Part shown: piece by piece, positions 36,302-45,241 of the stretch
How positions within the stretch are numbered: position 1 is the first letter of the stretch
Layout of the letters: every line of letters starts with the position of its first letter
Assembly: GCA_900105895.1 (NCBI GenBank)
Contig: FNSH01000001.1
Span: 1,414,501-1,478,500, forward strand
Length of the DNA: 64,000 bases
Reading direction: 5' to 3'
DNA from: Atopobium minutum
GTDB lineage: Bacteria; Actinomycetota; Coriobacteriia; Coriobacteriales; Atopobiaceae
The notes under the pieces: generated by a model
Told to the model about the DNA's origin: nothing
The model's input: only the letters and a program-made list of their open reading frames with translations
Databases searched by the model: none
Position numbers and translations under genes: made by a program

Positions 36302-38820
36302 ACCTGTTTAGTGCGGTCAGTAAGTGCTCTGATTTATTGGTGCGTTTTGGTGGCCATTCCGGTGCGGTAGGGGTTACCTTAGACGCTGCTAATATTGATG
36401 CGTTTAGAGTGCGCATGGAGGAAGAACTCTCCAAGCTCCCCGAGGATGACTTTGTTTCTACAGGAGAAGTAACTGCGCTGGTGGGCTTACCCGAGCTGGA
36501 TGTGGAATCCATTAACTCACTTGAGGCGCTGCAGCCCTTTGGACAAGGAAACAAAAAGCCTCTCTTGGCTACCACAGGCGTATGTATGCGCGACTGCTGT
36601 CGTGTAGGTGGTGCGGGTGAGCACCTTCGTTTTAATGCAACGGACGGCGTGCATGCCCTGCCAGCAATCATGTTTAGAGCTCCTAATGTGGAGCAGGCGG
36701 TGGATTTTGAGGGCGCGGTCAATCTGGTCTTTGAAGCGGTCAATGAAACCTGGCAGGGGCGTACTAAACCTAAGCTTATGGTGCGCGATATTATCTATCG
36801 AGAAGCGCTGCAGCCAGACCAAAGTACGCCTTCTCTTGCCGATACCCTTTTCTTGCGTGCTCATTCTATTTTGGCGCGGAAGGAATATGAGGGCATTGCG
36901 GAGGCATCGAGCTTTCCTACTATTGCACGGCAGGTCCAAACTCCTGCAAGGCAGGCGGCTATTGCACAGCTTTTTGTTGGACAAACTATAGACATCATCT
37001 TTGATCCCACTGCTGCTCACGAGCAAAAAACCTTAGTGTTAGCTACAGAGCAGGGTGAAGTGCTAGGAGAGCTGCGCACTGCCATTAACGCCGCTCTTGC
37101 CCCTCTTGTTGCGAAGGGCGTGCAGTATCGTGCAAGGGTAGTAGCACTTACGCATAGCGAGCAAAAAGGGTACGGGCTTAATATCATGGTGGAGCGGTGC
37201 TGTTCTGGTGATGCTGCGGCGCAGAAAGAGGACAGCAGCAAAGCAGATAGTGCCCAGCTACGCCATTCTCTTGAGGCGCTCCCGCCCGAGGAGATGACAG
37301 AAGCTTTACGTGAGCGCATGATCGGCTCTCATGCCCTGTTGCCTGCACAAGCAGCGGCTCTGCAACAGCTTGCCCGTGGACACTCTACGCTATGTGTTAT
37401 GGCAACCGGCAGAGGCAAGTCACTCATCTTCCATATCCATGCTGCTCGTGAAGCGCTTTTGCACAAGCACATGAGCGTTTTTGTATTTCCTTTACGCGCG
37501 CTGGTGGCAGATCAAGCCTACCATCTTACCCAGATGTTCGAGACGCTTGGTATGAGCGTCCGAGTGCTTACCGGAGAAACAGCCCTTGGTGAGCGCGATG
37601 ACATCTTCCTTGGTGCGCGCTCTGGTGCAATAGACGTTTTGCTTACTACGCCAGAGTTTTTGGCTATTCACTCCGCACGCTTTGCGGCGCTCAATCGCGT
37701 GGGCTTTGTCGTAGTGGATGAGGCTCATCATGCTGGTGTAGCAAAGGGTGGTAACCGTGGCGCCTATACCGAGCTGCCGCGCGTCTTGTCAGAGCTGCAC
37801 AATCCGGTGTGTTTAGCCGTAAGTGCCACTGCGCAAAATGAGAGCGCACAAGAAATCTGCTCGCTTCTTGGTATTGAGGCAAGTCATGTGGTGGTTGATA
37901 CTTCCGTGAGAAGCAACCTTGCCCTGTGCGACGAGCGCGATTCTCGGGATCGTGATGCTGTCCTTATCCATCTTGTTGCTTCTGGCGAGAAGGTCATCGT
38001 GTATGTCAATTCACGCGAACAATCCGTGATGTTGGCACGAATGCTGCGGCGTGCTGTACCGGATTTGGGACATAAGATTTCTTTTTACAATGCAGGACTT
38101 ACGCGCAAGGAGCGCTTGAAGGTAGAAAACGCTTTTAGGCGTGGGGAGCTGTGTTGCATTGTTTCTACCAGCGCCTTTGGTGAGGGTGTTAACTTGCCCG
38201 ATGTTCGTGCCGTTGTGTTGTATCACATGCCTTTTGGAGCAGTGGAGTTTAATCAAATGTCTGGTCGTGCGGGTCGCGATGGAAAACCTGCCCAGATTTA
38301 CCTGCTGTTTGGTGACCGTGACGCACGCATCAATGAGCGCTTGCTTGAGGCAGCTGCTCCCAAGCGCAGCGCCTTGGTGGCACTATATCGCACGTTCATG
38401 GCGCAGGCAAAGGCACAATCAGAGGCACAGCCAGAGGAACAGACCGGTGTTTCTGCACAGCCAGCAACATCAGATACTGCGTATGCACCGGGCTTCTCGC
38501 TCTCCAACTCAGAGTTGGCCGAGGCTGCCAGAGAGCGCGATGCCCATACAGAGCTCGATGAACGTATGGTTTCGTGCGGCATAACTATTTTTAGAGAGCT
38601 CGGGCTGTTGCGTACCACCGGATATGGGACGTCGCGTAAAATTAGTATGAAGGTATCGCCCGCGCGCGTAGATTTGGAAAAGTCCATTCGCTACTTGGAA
38701 GGTCAGTATGCGCGTGAAGCGTTCGAGCAGTTTAGGAATTGGGTTCTGACTGCCTCGACCGACGAGCTTTTGGCTCGCATTAACAGACCTCTTACCCCAG
38801 ATTTTGGGTATGAGGTCTAA
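36274..38820 (+). CDS. RecJ-helicase fusion, 3' part: RecJ C-terminus plus RecQ-like SF2 helicase
   Basis: The first part completes RecJ: the DHHA1 GGH motif VRFGGHSGAVG, then the OB-type domain with QPFGQGNKKP and LRFNATDGVHALPAIMF. After about residue 330 of this part a superfamily 2 helicase begins: Walker A VMATGRGKSLIF, motif Ia FPLRALVADQ, motif II VVDEAHHAG, motif III AVSATAQ and motif VI QMSGRAGRDGKPAQIYL. It resembles RecQ (motif order, GRAGRDG), although RecQ usually has DEAHCIS. No zinc-finger or HRDC signature is clear. The C-terminal 200 residues are unassigned. No ribosome site supports an independent start. Confidence 0.85.
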   Translation, partial: GSGRSVGSVDLFSAVSKCSDLLVRFGGHSGAVGVTLDAANIDAFRVRMEEELSKLPEDDFVSTGEVTALVGLPELDVESINSLEALQPFGQGNKKPLLATTGVCMRDCCRVGGAGEHLRFNATDGVHALPAIMFRAPNVEQAVDFEGAVNLVFEAVNETWQGRTKPKLMVRDIIYREALQPDQSTPSLADTLFLRAHSILARKEYEGIAEASSFPTIARQVQTPARQAAIAQLFVGQTIDIIFDPTAAHEQKTLVLATEQGEVLGELRTAINAALAPLVAKGVQYRARVVALTHSEQKGYGLNIMVERCCSGDAAAQKEDSSKADSAQLRHSLEALPPEEMTEALRERMIGSHALLPAQAAALQQLARGHSTLCVMATGRGKSLIFHIHAAREALLHKHMSVFVFPLRALVADQAYHLTQMFETLGMSVRVLTGETALGERDDIFLGARSGAIDVLLTTPEFLAIHSARFAALNRVGFVVVDEAHHAGVAKGGNRGAYTELPRVLSELHNPVCLAVSATAQNESAQEICSLLGIEASHVVVDTSVRSNLALCDERDSRDRDAVLIHLVASGEKVIVYVNSREQSVMLARMLRRAVPDLGHKISFYNAGLTRKERLKVENAFRRGELCCIVSTSAFGEGVNLPDVRAVVLYHMPFGAVEFNQMSGRAGRDGKPAQIYLLFGDRDARINERLLEAAAPKRSALVALYRTFMAQAKAQSEAQPEEQTGVSAQPATSDTAYAPGFSLSNSELAEAARERDAHTELDERMVSCGITIFRELGLLRTTGYGTSRKISMKVSPARVDLEKSIRYLEGQYAREAFEQFRNWVLTASTDELLARINRPLTPDFGYEV

Positions 38821-38834
38821 AGGAGGCCAAGCGG

Positions 38835-41201
38835 ATGACACAAGAAACAAGTGCTGGTAAAGGCATAACGGAAGAGGGTTTGTTTGTTCCTGTAACGGAT
38901 GAGATTCCGGAAGCAGACAATTACAGCCTGTTGCTCCGCACCTGTGGGCAGTATTTGAATGAGGAAGATTTGCAGCTCGTAAAGGATGCCTACACCTTTG
39001 CCGCGCGCTTTCATGGCAATCAGCGCCGCCGCAGCGGAGAGCCCTATATTAACCATCCTGTTGAAGTAGCTTTTATCTTGGCAGATAAGCTGCATATGGA
39101 TAAAGACGTCATTTGTACGGCGCTTTTGCATGATACGGTGGAAGATACCACGGCAACGCTTAACGACATTGCCTTCCAATTTGGCGAGACGGTCGCAGAG
39201 CTGGTAGATGGTGTCACAAAGCTTACCTCCATCGAGGTAGACTCCATGGATGAGAAGCAGGCGCTCAATCTGCGTAAGATGTTTTTGGCCATGTCCAAAG
39301 ATATTCGCGTGGTTATCATCAAGCTGGCTGACCGTTTGCACAACATGCGCACCCTAGCCTCATTGCCGCCGCATCGTCGTATCTTTAAAGCTAAAGAGAC
39401 TATGGACGTGTATGCGCCCTTGGCAGACCGCTTGGGCATTAGTTCCTTTAAGTGGGAGCTTGAGGATCTCTCGTTTTTCTACCTGTATACCGATGAGTAC
39501 ACCCGCATTGCCCGCATGGTGCAAGACTCTCATGAGGCGCGTGAGCGCGAGACAAACGCCACCATCAAGGTGCTGTCAGATGAGATTGCAAAAACGGGCA
39601 TTACAGGCTTGCAAATCACGGGACGCCCCAAACACCTATGGTCTATCTATCAAAAAATGAAGCGCAAGGACAAGCAGTTCTCGGATATTTACGACTTGAT
39701 TGCTTTGCGTGTTATTGCTCAATCGGTAAGCGATTGCTATTCCATTTTGGGCTCGGTGCATTCTTTATGGCACCCTCTACCAGGCCGTTTTAAGGACTAC
39801 ATTGCAACGCCTAAACCCAATGGCTATAGCTCGCTGCATACAACGGTTGTAGGTCCTGACGCGCGCCCCATTGAGATTCAAATTCGCACCTACGAGATGC
39901 ACGAACAGGCAGAATACGGTATTGCTGCGCACTGGCTGTATAAGCGCTCGGGCAACTCTTTGGGCGATCGTTCCCATGTCGATAAAAGCGTGGACTCTCA
40001 AATCTCATGGATTCGCCGCAGTTTGGATTGGGCTGCAGAGGCAGATATTGATGATGCTCACGAGTATTTGGACAGCTTGCGTGTAGATCTGTACGAGGAT
40101 GAGATCTTTGTCTTTACTCCTAAAGGCGAGGTCATGAGCTTGCGTGCAGGGGCTACGCCTTTGGATTTTGCCTATGCGGTTCACACCGAGGTGGGCAACC
40201 ACTGCGTTGGTGCCAAGGTCAATGGCTCTGTGGTTCCCCTTACGTATTCATTGGAGATTGGGGATCGTGTAGAGATTCTTACCAACAAGAACTCTAAGCC
40301 ATCGCGTGACTGGATTGCATTGGTGCGCACACCTTCGGCCCGCGCTAAAATTCGTAAGTATTTTTCCACAGCCAGCAAGTCCGATGACGCGGAAGCTGGT
40401 CGGTCTGAACTCGCCCGAGAGCTGCGCAAACGTGGTTTTGGTATCTCCAATGCACGTACTACTAAAGCAATCAATCGTGTATATCCTCAATATGATTTGC
40501 ATACGGCGGATGATCTTTTTGCTGCAATCGGCACCAGCAAGCTTACTGCAAAGTCAGTGGCTAATCGCGTGGAAGCCGTCCTCAAGGAGGGTAGCCCCGA
40601 GCAGTTGGCTGAGGCTGCAAAAGCCGCAAAGGAACAGGCCCGTAAAAAAGAGGCCATGGAGGACGATAAACCCCTTAAGCTTGCTAAGCCACAGACGCGT
40701 GAACAGCGCAAAAAGCGTGCTAACTGCGGCGTTGTAGTTAAAGGAGACTCCGATCTTCTCGTTCATTTGTCTAAGTGCTGCAACCCCGTTGCAGGAGATC
40801 AAATCATTGGCTTTATTACACGCGGTCGTGGTGTCTCGGTACACCGTGCTAACTGCCCCAATGTGAGCGATCTTATGCGTCATCCTGAGCGTATGATTGA
40901 CGTTGAGTGGGACACCTCGGGCGCTACTGAATTCCAGGTAGAGATCGTAGTTGCTGCAACCGATCGCATAGGTTTGCTCAAGGATGTGACCATTGTGCTG
41001 GATGCTGTGGGCGCCAATATTTTGTCTGCAGCTACACAAACCAGCAAAACCGGTGCAGCACGCTTGCGTTTTCTGCTTTCTATCTCTGATGCAAGCATTC
41101 TTAATCCCTTGCTCACAGCGGTGGGTCGCGTTTCGGGCGTTTATGATGCGCGCCGCATCCTGCCAGGAGAAGGAAGCAAGCAGCTTAAGCGTCGTTTATA
41201 G
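38835..41201 (+). CDS. rel: Bifunctional (p)ppGpp synthetase/hydrolase Rel
   Basis: This 788-residue long RelA/SpoT homologue makes and degrades the alarmone (p)ppGpp. The hydrolase HD domain shows LLHDTVEDT (about 93-101), preserved, so hydrolysis is expected. The synthetase domain has RFKDYIATPKPNGYSSLHTT (about 318-337). TGS (about 405-470, FTPKGEVMSLRAGATPLDFA), a Cys-containing zinc-finger/helical region (LSKCCNPVAGDQIIGF) and a C-terminal ACT domain follow. AAAGGAGG precedes the ATG, 14 bases after the helicase stop. Confidence 0.96.
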   Translation: MTQETSAGKGITEEGLFVPVTDEIPEADNYSLLLRTCGQYLNEEDLQLVKDAYTFAARFHGNQRRRSGEPYINHPVEVAFILADKLHMDKDVICTALLHDTVEDTTATLNDIAFQFGETVAELVDGVTKLTSIEVDSMDEKQALNLRKMFLAMSKDIRVVIIKLADRLHNMRTLASLPPHRRIFKAKETMDVYAPLADRLGISSFKWELEDLSFFYLYTDEYTRIARMVQDSHEARERETNATIKVLSDEIAKTGITGLQITGRPKHLWSIYQKMKRKDKQFSDIYDLIALRVIAQSVSDCYSILGSVHSLWHPLPGRFKDYIATPKPNGYSSLHTTVVGPDARPIEIQIRTYEMHEQAEYGIAAHWLYKRSGNSLGDRSHVDKSVDSQISWIRRSLDWAAEADIDDAHEYLDSLRVDLYEDEIFVFTPKGEVMSLRAGATPLDFAYAVHTEVGNHCVGAKVNGSVVPLTYSLEIGDRVEILTNKNSKPSRDWIALVRTPSARAKIRKYFSTASKSDDAEAGRSELARELRKRGFGISNARTTKAINRVYPQYDLHTADDLFAAIGTSKLTAKSVANRVEAVLKEGSPEQLAEAAKAAKEQARKKEAMEDDKPLKLAKPQTREQRKKRANCGVVVKGDSDLLVHLSKCCNPVAGDQIIGFITRGRGVSVHRANCPNVSDLMRHPERMIDVEWDTSGATEFQVEIVVAATDRIGLLKDVTIVLDAVGANILSAATQTSKTGAARLRFLLSISDASILNPLLTAVGRVSGVYDARRILPGEGSKQLKRRL

Positions 41202-41255
41202 CAAGCTGGTTTACCCCCATAGCCTTCTCCACCTTTATACGATTAAGGATAAAAC

Positions 41256-41906
41256 ATGGCTATTAGCGTTATGAACACGGTGTCGTACGGCACCGACACC
41301 ATTCATTGGTTTGTAGTTGGCCCCATCTCTACCAACTGCTATGCCTATGTATCGGACGGCGAGTGTCTGGTTGTTGATCCCGGCTTTGACGGTGCTGCTT
41401 TGGCGCAGCAGCTCGCAGACCAAAACATTACCACCATCGTTGCCACACATGGCCATGGGGATCATGTGGGCGGTGTGGCAGAGCTTATGCGTCCCTCGAC
41501 CGCGTTTCTTATTAACGAGAAGGACGTGGCGATGGCTCAATCCGCTACAGCTCCTGGTCACAGGCCTGGCGAGTCTTTGCCCCCTGACCCCACGAGAACG
41601 CTGTCTGAGGGCGACGTGGTGCATGTTGGTACCGCAAGCTTTCGCATTATTGAGACACCGGGGCATAGCCGTGGCGGTATCTGTTTAGTGGGGCAGGGCA
41701 CAGCAGAAGGCCTTTGCTTTACTGGAGACACCCTATTTGCTGGAAGTGCTGGTAGGGTGGATTTACCTGGTGGCAATCTGGATGAGCTGATGCATTCACT
41801 TACCAAGCTAAAAGAAGAGCTTGCTCCAGACTGCCTGGTGCTTCCTGGACATGGGACGGTCAGCTCTATGCAAGAAGAGCTTGCCACAAATCGTTTTTAT
41901 CAGTAA
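41256..41906 (+). CDS. MBL-fold metallohydrolase (glyoxalase II-like)
   Basis: The 216-residue protein carries the metal-binding THGHGDHVGG (about 66-75), a later His in ETPGHSRGGICLV, Asp in FTGDTLFAGSAGR and a final His in LPGHGTVSS. This is the YcbL/GloB-like set. Such proteins, found beside rel in many Gram-positives, hydrolyse thioesters or similar small molecules; the true substrate is not known. AGGA lies upstream of the ATG. A terminator follows. Confidence 0.9.
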   Translation: MAISVMNTVSYGTDTIHWFVVGPISTNCYAYVSDGECLVVDPGFDGAALAQQLADQNITTIVATHGHGDHVGGVAELMRPSTAFLINEKDVAMAQSATAPGHRPGESLPPDPTRTLSEGDVVHVGTASFRIIETPGHSRGGICLVGQGTAEGLCFTGDTLFAGSAGRVDLPGGNLDELMHSLTKLKEELAPDCLVLPGHGTVSSMQEELATNRFYQ

Positions 41907-41929
41907 GTTTCTGAAGTTATACACAGTAA

Positions 41930-41958
41930 AAGAGCCCCAAATGGGGCTCTTGATTTTT
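41930..41958 (+). terminator. Terminator of the rel-MBL region
   Basis: A perfect 9-bp stem (41930-41938 with 41943-41951) with an AAAT loop is followed by a T-rich tract. The region also lies downstream of the tRNA on the minus strand. Confidence 0.85.
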
Positions 41959-41960
41959 TA

Positions 41961-42047
41961 TGGTGCCTGAGGTGAGACTCGAACTCACACGTCCTTGCGG
42001 ACAACGGATTTTGAATCCGTCGCGTCTGCCAATTCCACCACTCAGGC
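41961..42047 (-). tRNA. tRNA-Leu (anticodon CAA)
   Basis: The minus strand folds as an 87-base tRNA including an encoded CCA end (41961-41963). The 7-bp acceptor stem is GCCTGAG with CTCAGGC. The anticodon loop is TTCAAAA between ACGGA and TCCGT, giving anticodon CAA for Leu UUG codons. A long variable arm (GTCC...GGAC) confirms a class II tRNA, and the T loop is GTTCGAGTC. A TATAGT-like -10 lies upstream on the minus strand (42068-42073). Confidence 0.96.
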
Positions 42048-42129
42048 GTGTATCACGCGTTACAAACTATAGCAGAAAACATGAGCAAGCGATACAAGAC
42101 GTCATAAAAATATTTTTTGCCAAAAGGTC

Positions 42130-43014
42130 CTACTCCTTGCGCGGCTCGCCCCACCAAAACACCGCCACTGTTCCGGGGCCAGTATGTACGCCAATAGTGG
42201 CACCAATTTCAAAGATTTGTATGGGCTGAGCCTTGGGAAACGCTTGGGAAAGCAGTTCTGCTGTAGCCTGTGCATCTTCCAAACAATCCGAATGGCTAAT
42301 AAAAAGCTCACCTGTATACTCAAGGCCATCGTTACAGGTTTCTTCCATGATAGAGACCACACGTTTCATAGCGCGCTTCTTGGTGCGAATCTTCTCTTTA
42401 ATAGCAAGCGAACCATTGGGGGCAACATGCATCAGAGGGCAAATATGGAGCATGCCTCCCACAACTCCAGCCGTTTTAGAAATACGGCCTCCCTTAATAA
42501 AAAAGCGTAAGTCTGACGAGAAGAACCAGCTTTGTACTTCACGGTTATGCGTTTCCGCCCAATCACGTACCTCATCGATAGGCGTGTTTTTGTCGCGCAG
42601 TTCAGCGAGCTTGCTTACCAACAGACCATAGCCTGCACTCGCGCACAGCGAGTCTACGACATATAGTTTTTGTTGAGGAAACTCTTCTGCCAAAATTTTG
42701 GCAGCATTGACCGCGGATTGGTAGGTTCCAGAAATACCCGAAGACAGGGTAACGTGCAAAACATCATTGCCAGCAGCGAGCAAAGGACGCCAAAAATCTA
42801 AATAGGCTCCAACGCTCACTTGAGAAGTGGTGGCCTGTGCTCCGGCAAGCATTTTTTCAAATAAGCTATGAGGCGTATTTGATCTGCCAAAATCATCCTT
42901 GTACCAAGCGTTATCCAACATGTAGTTAAATGTGAGGTAGGGAATATGGCGAGGAGCCAAGAATTCCTCAGAAACGTCTACTGGAGAACAACAGCTTAAA
43001 ACAAAGTTTGACAT
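42130..43014 (-). CDS. DegV family fatty-acid-binding protein
   Basis: The 294-residue protein matches the DegV/FakB fold that carries a fatty acid for phosphorylation by FakA. It contains ATTSQVSVGAYLDFW, VLHVTLSSGISGTYQSA, VVDSLCASAGYGLLV and FFIKGGRISKTAGVVG, and closes with GATIGVHTGPGTVAVFWWG. The open frame extends far upstream, but the ATG at 43014 has AAGGAG at the right distance and begins the family sequence (NFVLSCCSPVDVSEE). No fakA is nearby. Confidence 0.92.
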   Translation of the reverse strand: MSNFVLSCCSPVDVSEEFLAPRHIPYLTFNYMLDNAWYKDDFGRSNTPHSLFEKMLAGAQATTSQVSVGAYLDFWRPLLAAGNDVLHVTLSSGISGTYQSAVNAAKILAEEFPQQKLYVVDSLCASAGYGLLVSKLAELRDKNTPIDEVRDWAETHNREVQSWFFSSDLRFFIKGGRISKTAGVVGGMLHICPLMHVAPNGSLAIKEKIRTKKRAMKRVVSIMEETCNDGLEYTGELFISHSDCLEDAQATAELLSQAFPKAQPIQIFEIGATIGVHTGPGTVAVFWWGEPRKE

Positions 43015-43125
43015 AACGCTCCTTTGATGGAATTGAGTCATACCTACTCTAGCGCAATTACAGTTTAAAAATATGCATTGAGTGTGTGTTTGTTCATTAT
43101 TATGGAGATAGATGCGGATCTTTTC

Positions 43126-43154
43126 TTGCATTTGGCAGCAAGTATCTCTAATAT
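43126..43154 (+). promoter_or_regulatory. Promoter of the infC-rpmI-rplT operon
   Basis: TTGCAT (43126-43131), a 17-base spacer and TAATAT (43149-43154) form a good sigma-70/A-type promoter. Initiation near 43161 would give a leader of about 200 bases. Confidence 0.6.
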
Positions 43155-43160
43155 TTAACA

Positions 43161-43363
43161 AGTTCGCGCATACGCGCGTTGGAGAAGCGGAATCATGCAC
43201 GTGGATTCCCACCTGTACGGCGCCCTCTTGGCAGCTGTCTGGTAGGCAAACGGATAGTTTTTCTCGCCCGTATGTGTGCGAGCCGTAAGTCCCAGATGGA
43301 TGCACCTGCGTCGTCTGGGTATTTTTATGCGGCTGTGCCGCACAGAGAGGAAGGTGTAGGAAG
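43161..43363 (+). promoter_or_regulatory. Structured leader of infC with attenuator hairpin
   Basis: The region between the promoter and infC contains no gene. It has a CTCGC/GCGAG hairpin (43264-43282) and then a 9-bp hairpin with G-U pairs (43291-43299 with 43311-43319) followed by TATTTTTAT, which looks like an intrinsic attenuator 38 bases before infC. In other bacteria L20 or IF3 controls this operon through the leader; a similar role here is inferred. Confidence 0.55.
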
Positions 43364-43936
43364 ATAGCCAAACCCCAGGGTCCTCGTGTAAACGAGGAAA
43401 TCACCGCTCGTACCTGCCGCCTTATTGGCGAAGATGGTGCTCAGTTGGGCTTGTTCGGCGTTTCTGACGCATTGCGTCTTGCTGACGAGCGCGGTCTTGA
43501 CCTTGTTGAGATTGCACCCAATGCAGAGCCACCCGTATGCAAGGTGATGGACTATCGCAAGTTCAAGTATGAGCAAGACCGTAAGGCTAAGGCCGCCCGC
43601 AAGAACCAGGCCAAGGTCGAGGTCAAAGAAATGAAGTTCCGCCCCAAGATTGACGTGGGTGATTACGAGACTAAAAAGAGCCACGTTCTTCGTTTTCTTA
43701 AGAAGGGCGCGCGCGTCAAGATCACGATCATGTTCCGTGGTCGTGAGATGGCCCATCCTGAACAGGGTCTCAATGTTCTTGAGCGTCTCGCAGAGGATTT
43801 GAAGCCTTTTGCAAATGTAGAAGCTCAGCCCAAGATGGAGGGTCGCAACATGCACATGCTCGTCGCTCCTATTAAGGGCGCTTTTGATGAGAAGCCCGTG
43901 GCGAACGACAATTCTGCAAACAAGAAGGAGAACTAG
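43364..43936 (+). CDS. infC: Translation initiation factor IF-3, starting at an ATA codon
   Basis: IF-3 keeps ribosomal subunits apart and checks start-codon pairing. Recognisable IF-3 sequence begins before any ATG, GTG or TTG in frame: [20 protein letters not shown] precedes [16 protein letters not shown]. The codon at the expected start is ATA (43364), with AGAGGAAGG nine bases upstream. That gives 190 residues, the usual length. Later conserved parts include [19 protein letters not shown] and [12 protein letters not shown]. Non-standard infC starts (AUU in Escherichia coli) allow IF-3 to limit its own synthesis. The TTG at 43445 would delete the first 27 residues. Confidence 0.88.
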   Translation: MAKPQGPRVNEEITARTCRLIGEDGAQLGLFGVSDALRLADERGLDLVEIAPNAEPPVCKVMDYRKFKYEQDRKAKAARKNQAKVEVKEMKFRPKIDVGDYETKKSHVLRFLKKGARVKITIMFRGREMAHPEQGLNVLERLAEDLKPFANVEAQPKMEGRNMHMLVAPIKGAFDEKPVANDNSANKKEN

Positions 43937-43937
43937 T

Positions 43938-44132
43938 ATGCCAAAGATGAAGACTCACAAGGGAACCGCTAAGCGTTTCCGTAAAACTGGTACCGGCAAG
44001 ATTATGCGCGCTAAGGCATTTAAGAGCCACATTCTTACCAAGAAGTCTCAGAAGCGTATCCGTGGCTTCCGTCAAGAAGCTGTTGTTTCCGCAGCCGACG
44101 CAAAGAACGTATCGGTACGTATGGGTAAGTAG
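43938..44132 (+). CDS. rpmI: Ribosomal protein L35 (bL35)
   Basis: The 64-residue basic protein reads [20 protein letters not shown] and ends with NVSVRMGK, standard for bL35 of the large subunit. The ATG lies one base after the infC stop, with AAGGAG in the infC end. The upstream in-frame ATG at 43884 lies inside infC and was rejected. Confidence 0.96.
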   Translation: MPKMKTHKGTAKRFRKTGTGKIMRAKAFKSHILTKKSQKRIRGFRQEAVVSAADAKNVSVRMGK

Positions 44133-44181
44133 GCGCTTAAGCGTCAGTAAGAGCATTTCACTCACAAGGAGTTGATTACAT

Positions 44182-44547
44182 ATGGCACGTGTAAAGCGCG
44201 CAGTTAACGCCAAAAAGAAGCGTCACACCCTCCAAGAGCGCACCAAGGGTTATTACGGAACCTCTTCTCGTACCCTTCGTGGTATGAAGGAGCAGATGCA
44301 GCACTCTTTGCAGTATCAGTATCGTGACCGTCGCAACAAGAAGCGTGATATTCGTCGTCTTTGGATCCAGCGTATCAACGCAGCTGCTCGTATTAACGAT
44401 ATGAGCTACTCTGTGTTTATGCATGGTCTTAAGCTTGCAGGCGTAGAGCTTGACCGTAAGGTTCTTGCTCAGATTGCCTATGAGGATTCCGCTGCATTTG
44501 CAGATCTTGCAGCCATTGCTAAGAAGGCAGTAGAGGCTGCTCAGTAG
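44182..44547 (+). CDS. rplT: Ribosomal protein L20 (bL20)
   Basis: The 121-residue protein starts MARVKRAVNAKKKRHTLQER and carries RDRRNKKRDIRRLWIQRINA, the rRNA-binding part, then LDRKVLAQIA. bL20 is needed early in large-subunit assembly and represses this operon in several bacteria. It lies 49 bases after rpmI, with AAGGAG upstream. A terminator follows. Confidence 0.97.
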   Translation: MARVKRAVNAKKKRHTLQERTKGYYGTSSRTLRGMKEQMQHSLQYQYRDRRNKKRDIRRLWIQRINAAARINDMSYSVFMHGLKLAGVELDRKVLAQIAYEDSAAFADLAAIAKKAVEAAQ

Positions 44548-44577
44548 TTTTTACCGTTTGCATCAAAAGCTTTTTAT

Positions 44578-44627
44578 AAAGCCCCAGTAGATAGTTTTAA
44601 ACTGTCCACTGGGGCTTTGATATTTTC
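44578..44627 (+). terminator. Terminator of the infC-rpmI-rplT operon
   Basis: A perfect 11-bp outer stem (44578-44588 with 44608-44618), with further pairing inside, is followed by a T-rich tract. Confidence 0.82.
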
Positions 44628-44695
44628 TCTGCGTATAAATAGTATACTTTTACCATATTTTTAGATGTATTGAAGTTATTAAAAAGGAGAAGAGA

Positions 44696-45238
44696 ATGAA
44701 ATCTCGTCAATTTTTTAGTAATGTTTATCGATATATCTGTGGGCTTTGCATCATTGTTTTTAAAAGAAAAGCTGCTAAGGCATTCATCCTTGTTCTATCT
44801 TTGTTTCTTCTCGTTACAGCTTTTATACCAATAGCAACTGATGATTACTTTAAGTACGGATTACGCAATTACGAGGACAACTATAGTATTCTTTCTCAGG
44901 CACTTGCTGAGGGAGAATCGGATTCTGACCTGCTTTTCCAGTATGACTTGCTTAATAAAATTATTCATGAACAAGATATTCAAAAACAGACCAAACTTAA
45001 ATTACAGTATGAGCTGTATACCTACTCATTAGAGGGCACAGATGATGATCCAGCTATTGATCAGGGTCTAGAATTTCAACATACACGTGAAGTCAGCCTT
45101 TCTCAGCTGTCTAACCCTATTTTTTATGAGAATACCGCCCTGTTTAGTGCTTTATATTTTCTTATTTATTGGGTGGCAAAAATTCCCACCATTATTTTGT
45201 TGGGCTTCTCCTTTATTTTTCTTATCCAGTTTGTATAA
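44696..45238 (+). CDS. Permease-ATPase fusion, part 1: N-terminal permease segment before an in-frame stop
   Basis: The 180-residue product has one transmembrane helix near 27-47, an outer acidic domain of about 90 residues, and a second hydrophobic stretch near 145-180 that ends abruptly at FIFLIQFV. The stop is TAA, and the following ORF continues in the same frame (GAA then ATG). This looks like the first two helices of an ABC-2-type permease. AAAAGGAG precedes the ATG. The region is visibly more AT-rich than its neighbours, which hints at a different origin. Confidence 0.7.
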   Translation: MKSRQFFSNVYRYICGLCIIVFKRKAAKAFILVLSLFLLVTAFIPIATDDYFKYGLRNYEDNYSILSQALAEGESDSDLLFQYDLLNKIIHEQDIQKQTKLKLQYELYTYSLEGTDDDPAIDQGLEFQHTREVSLSQLSNPIFYENTALFSALYFLIYWVAKIPTIILLGFSFIFLIQFV

Positions 45239-45241
45239 GAA

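Noticed and set aside
36337..38820. Independent helicase gene starting at 36337
   Set aside because: The first residues are RecJ sequence (GGH motif) and there is no ribosome site, so it is the 3' part of a frameshifted fusion.
43445..43936. infC starting at TTG 43445
   Set aside because: It would delete the conserved first 27 residues; the ATA at 43364 has a better ribosome site.
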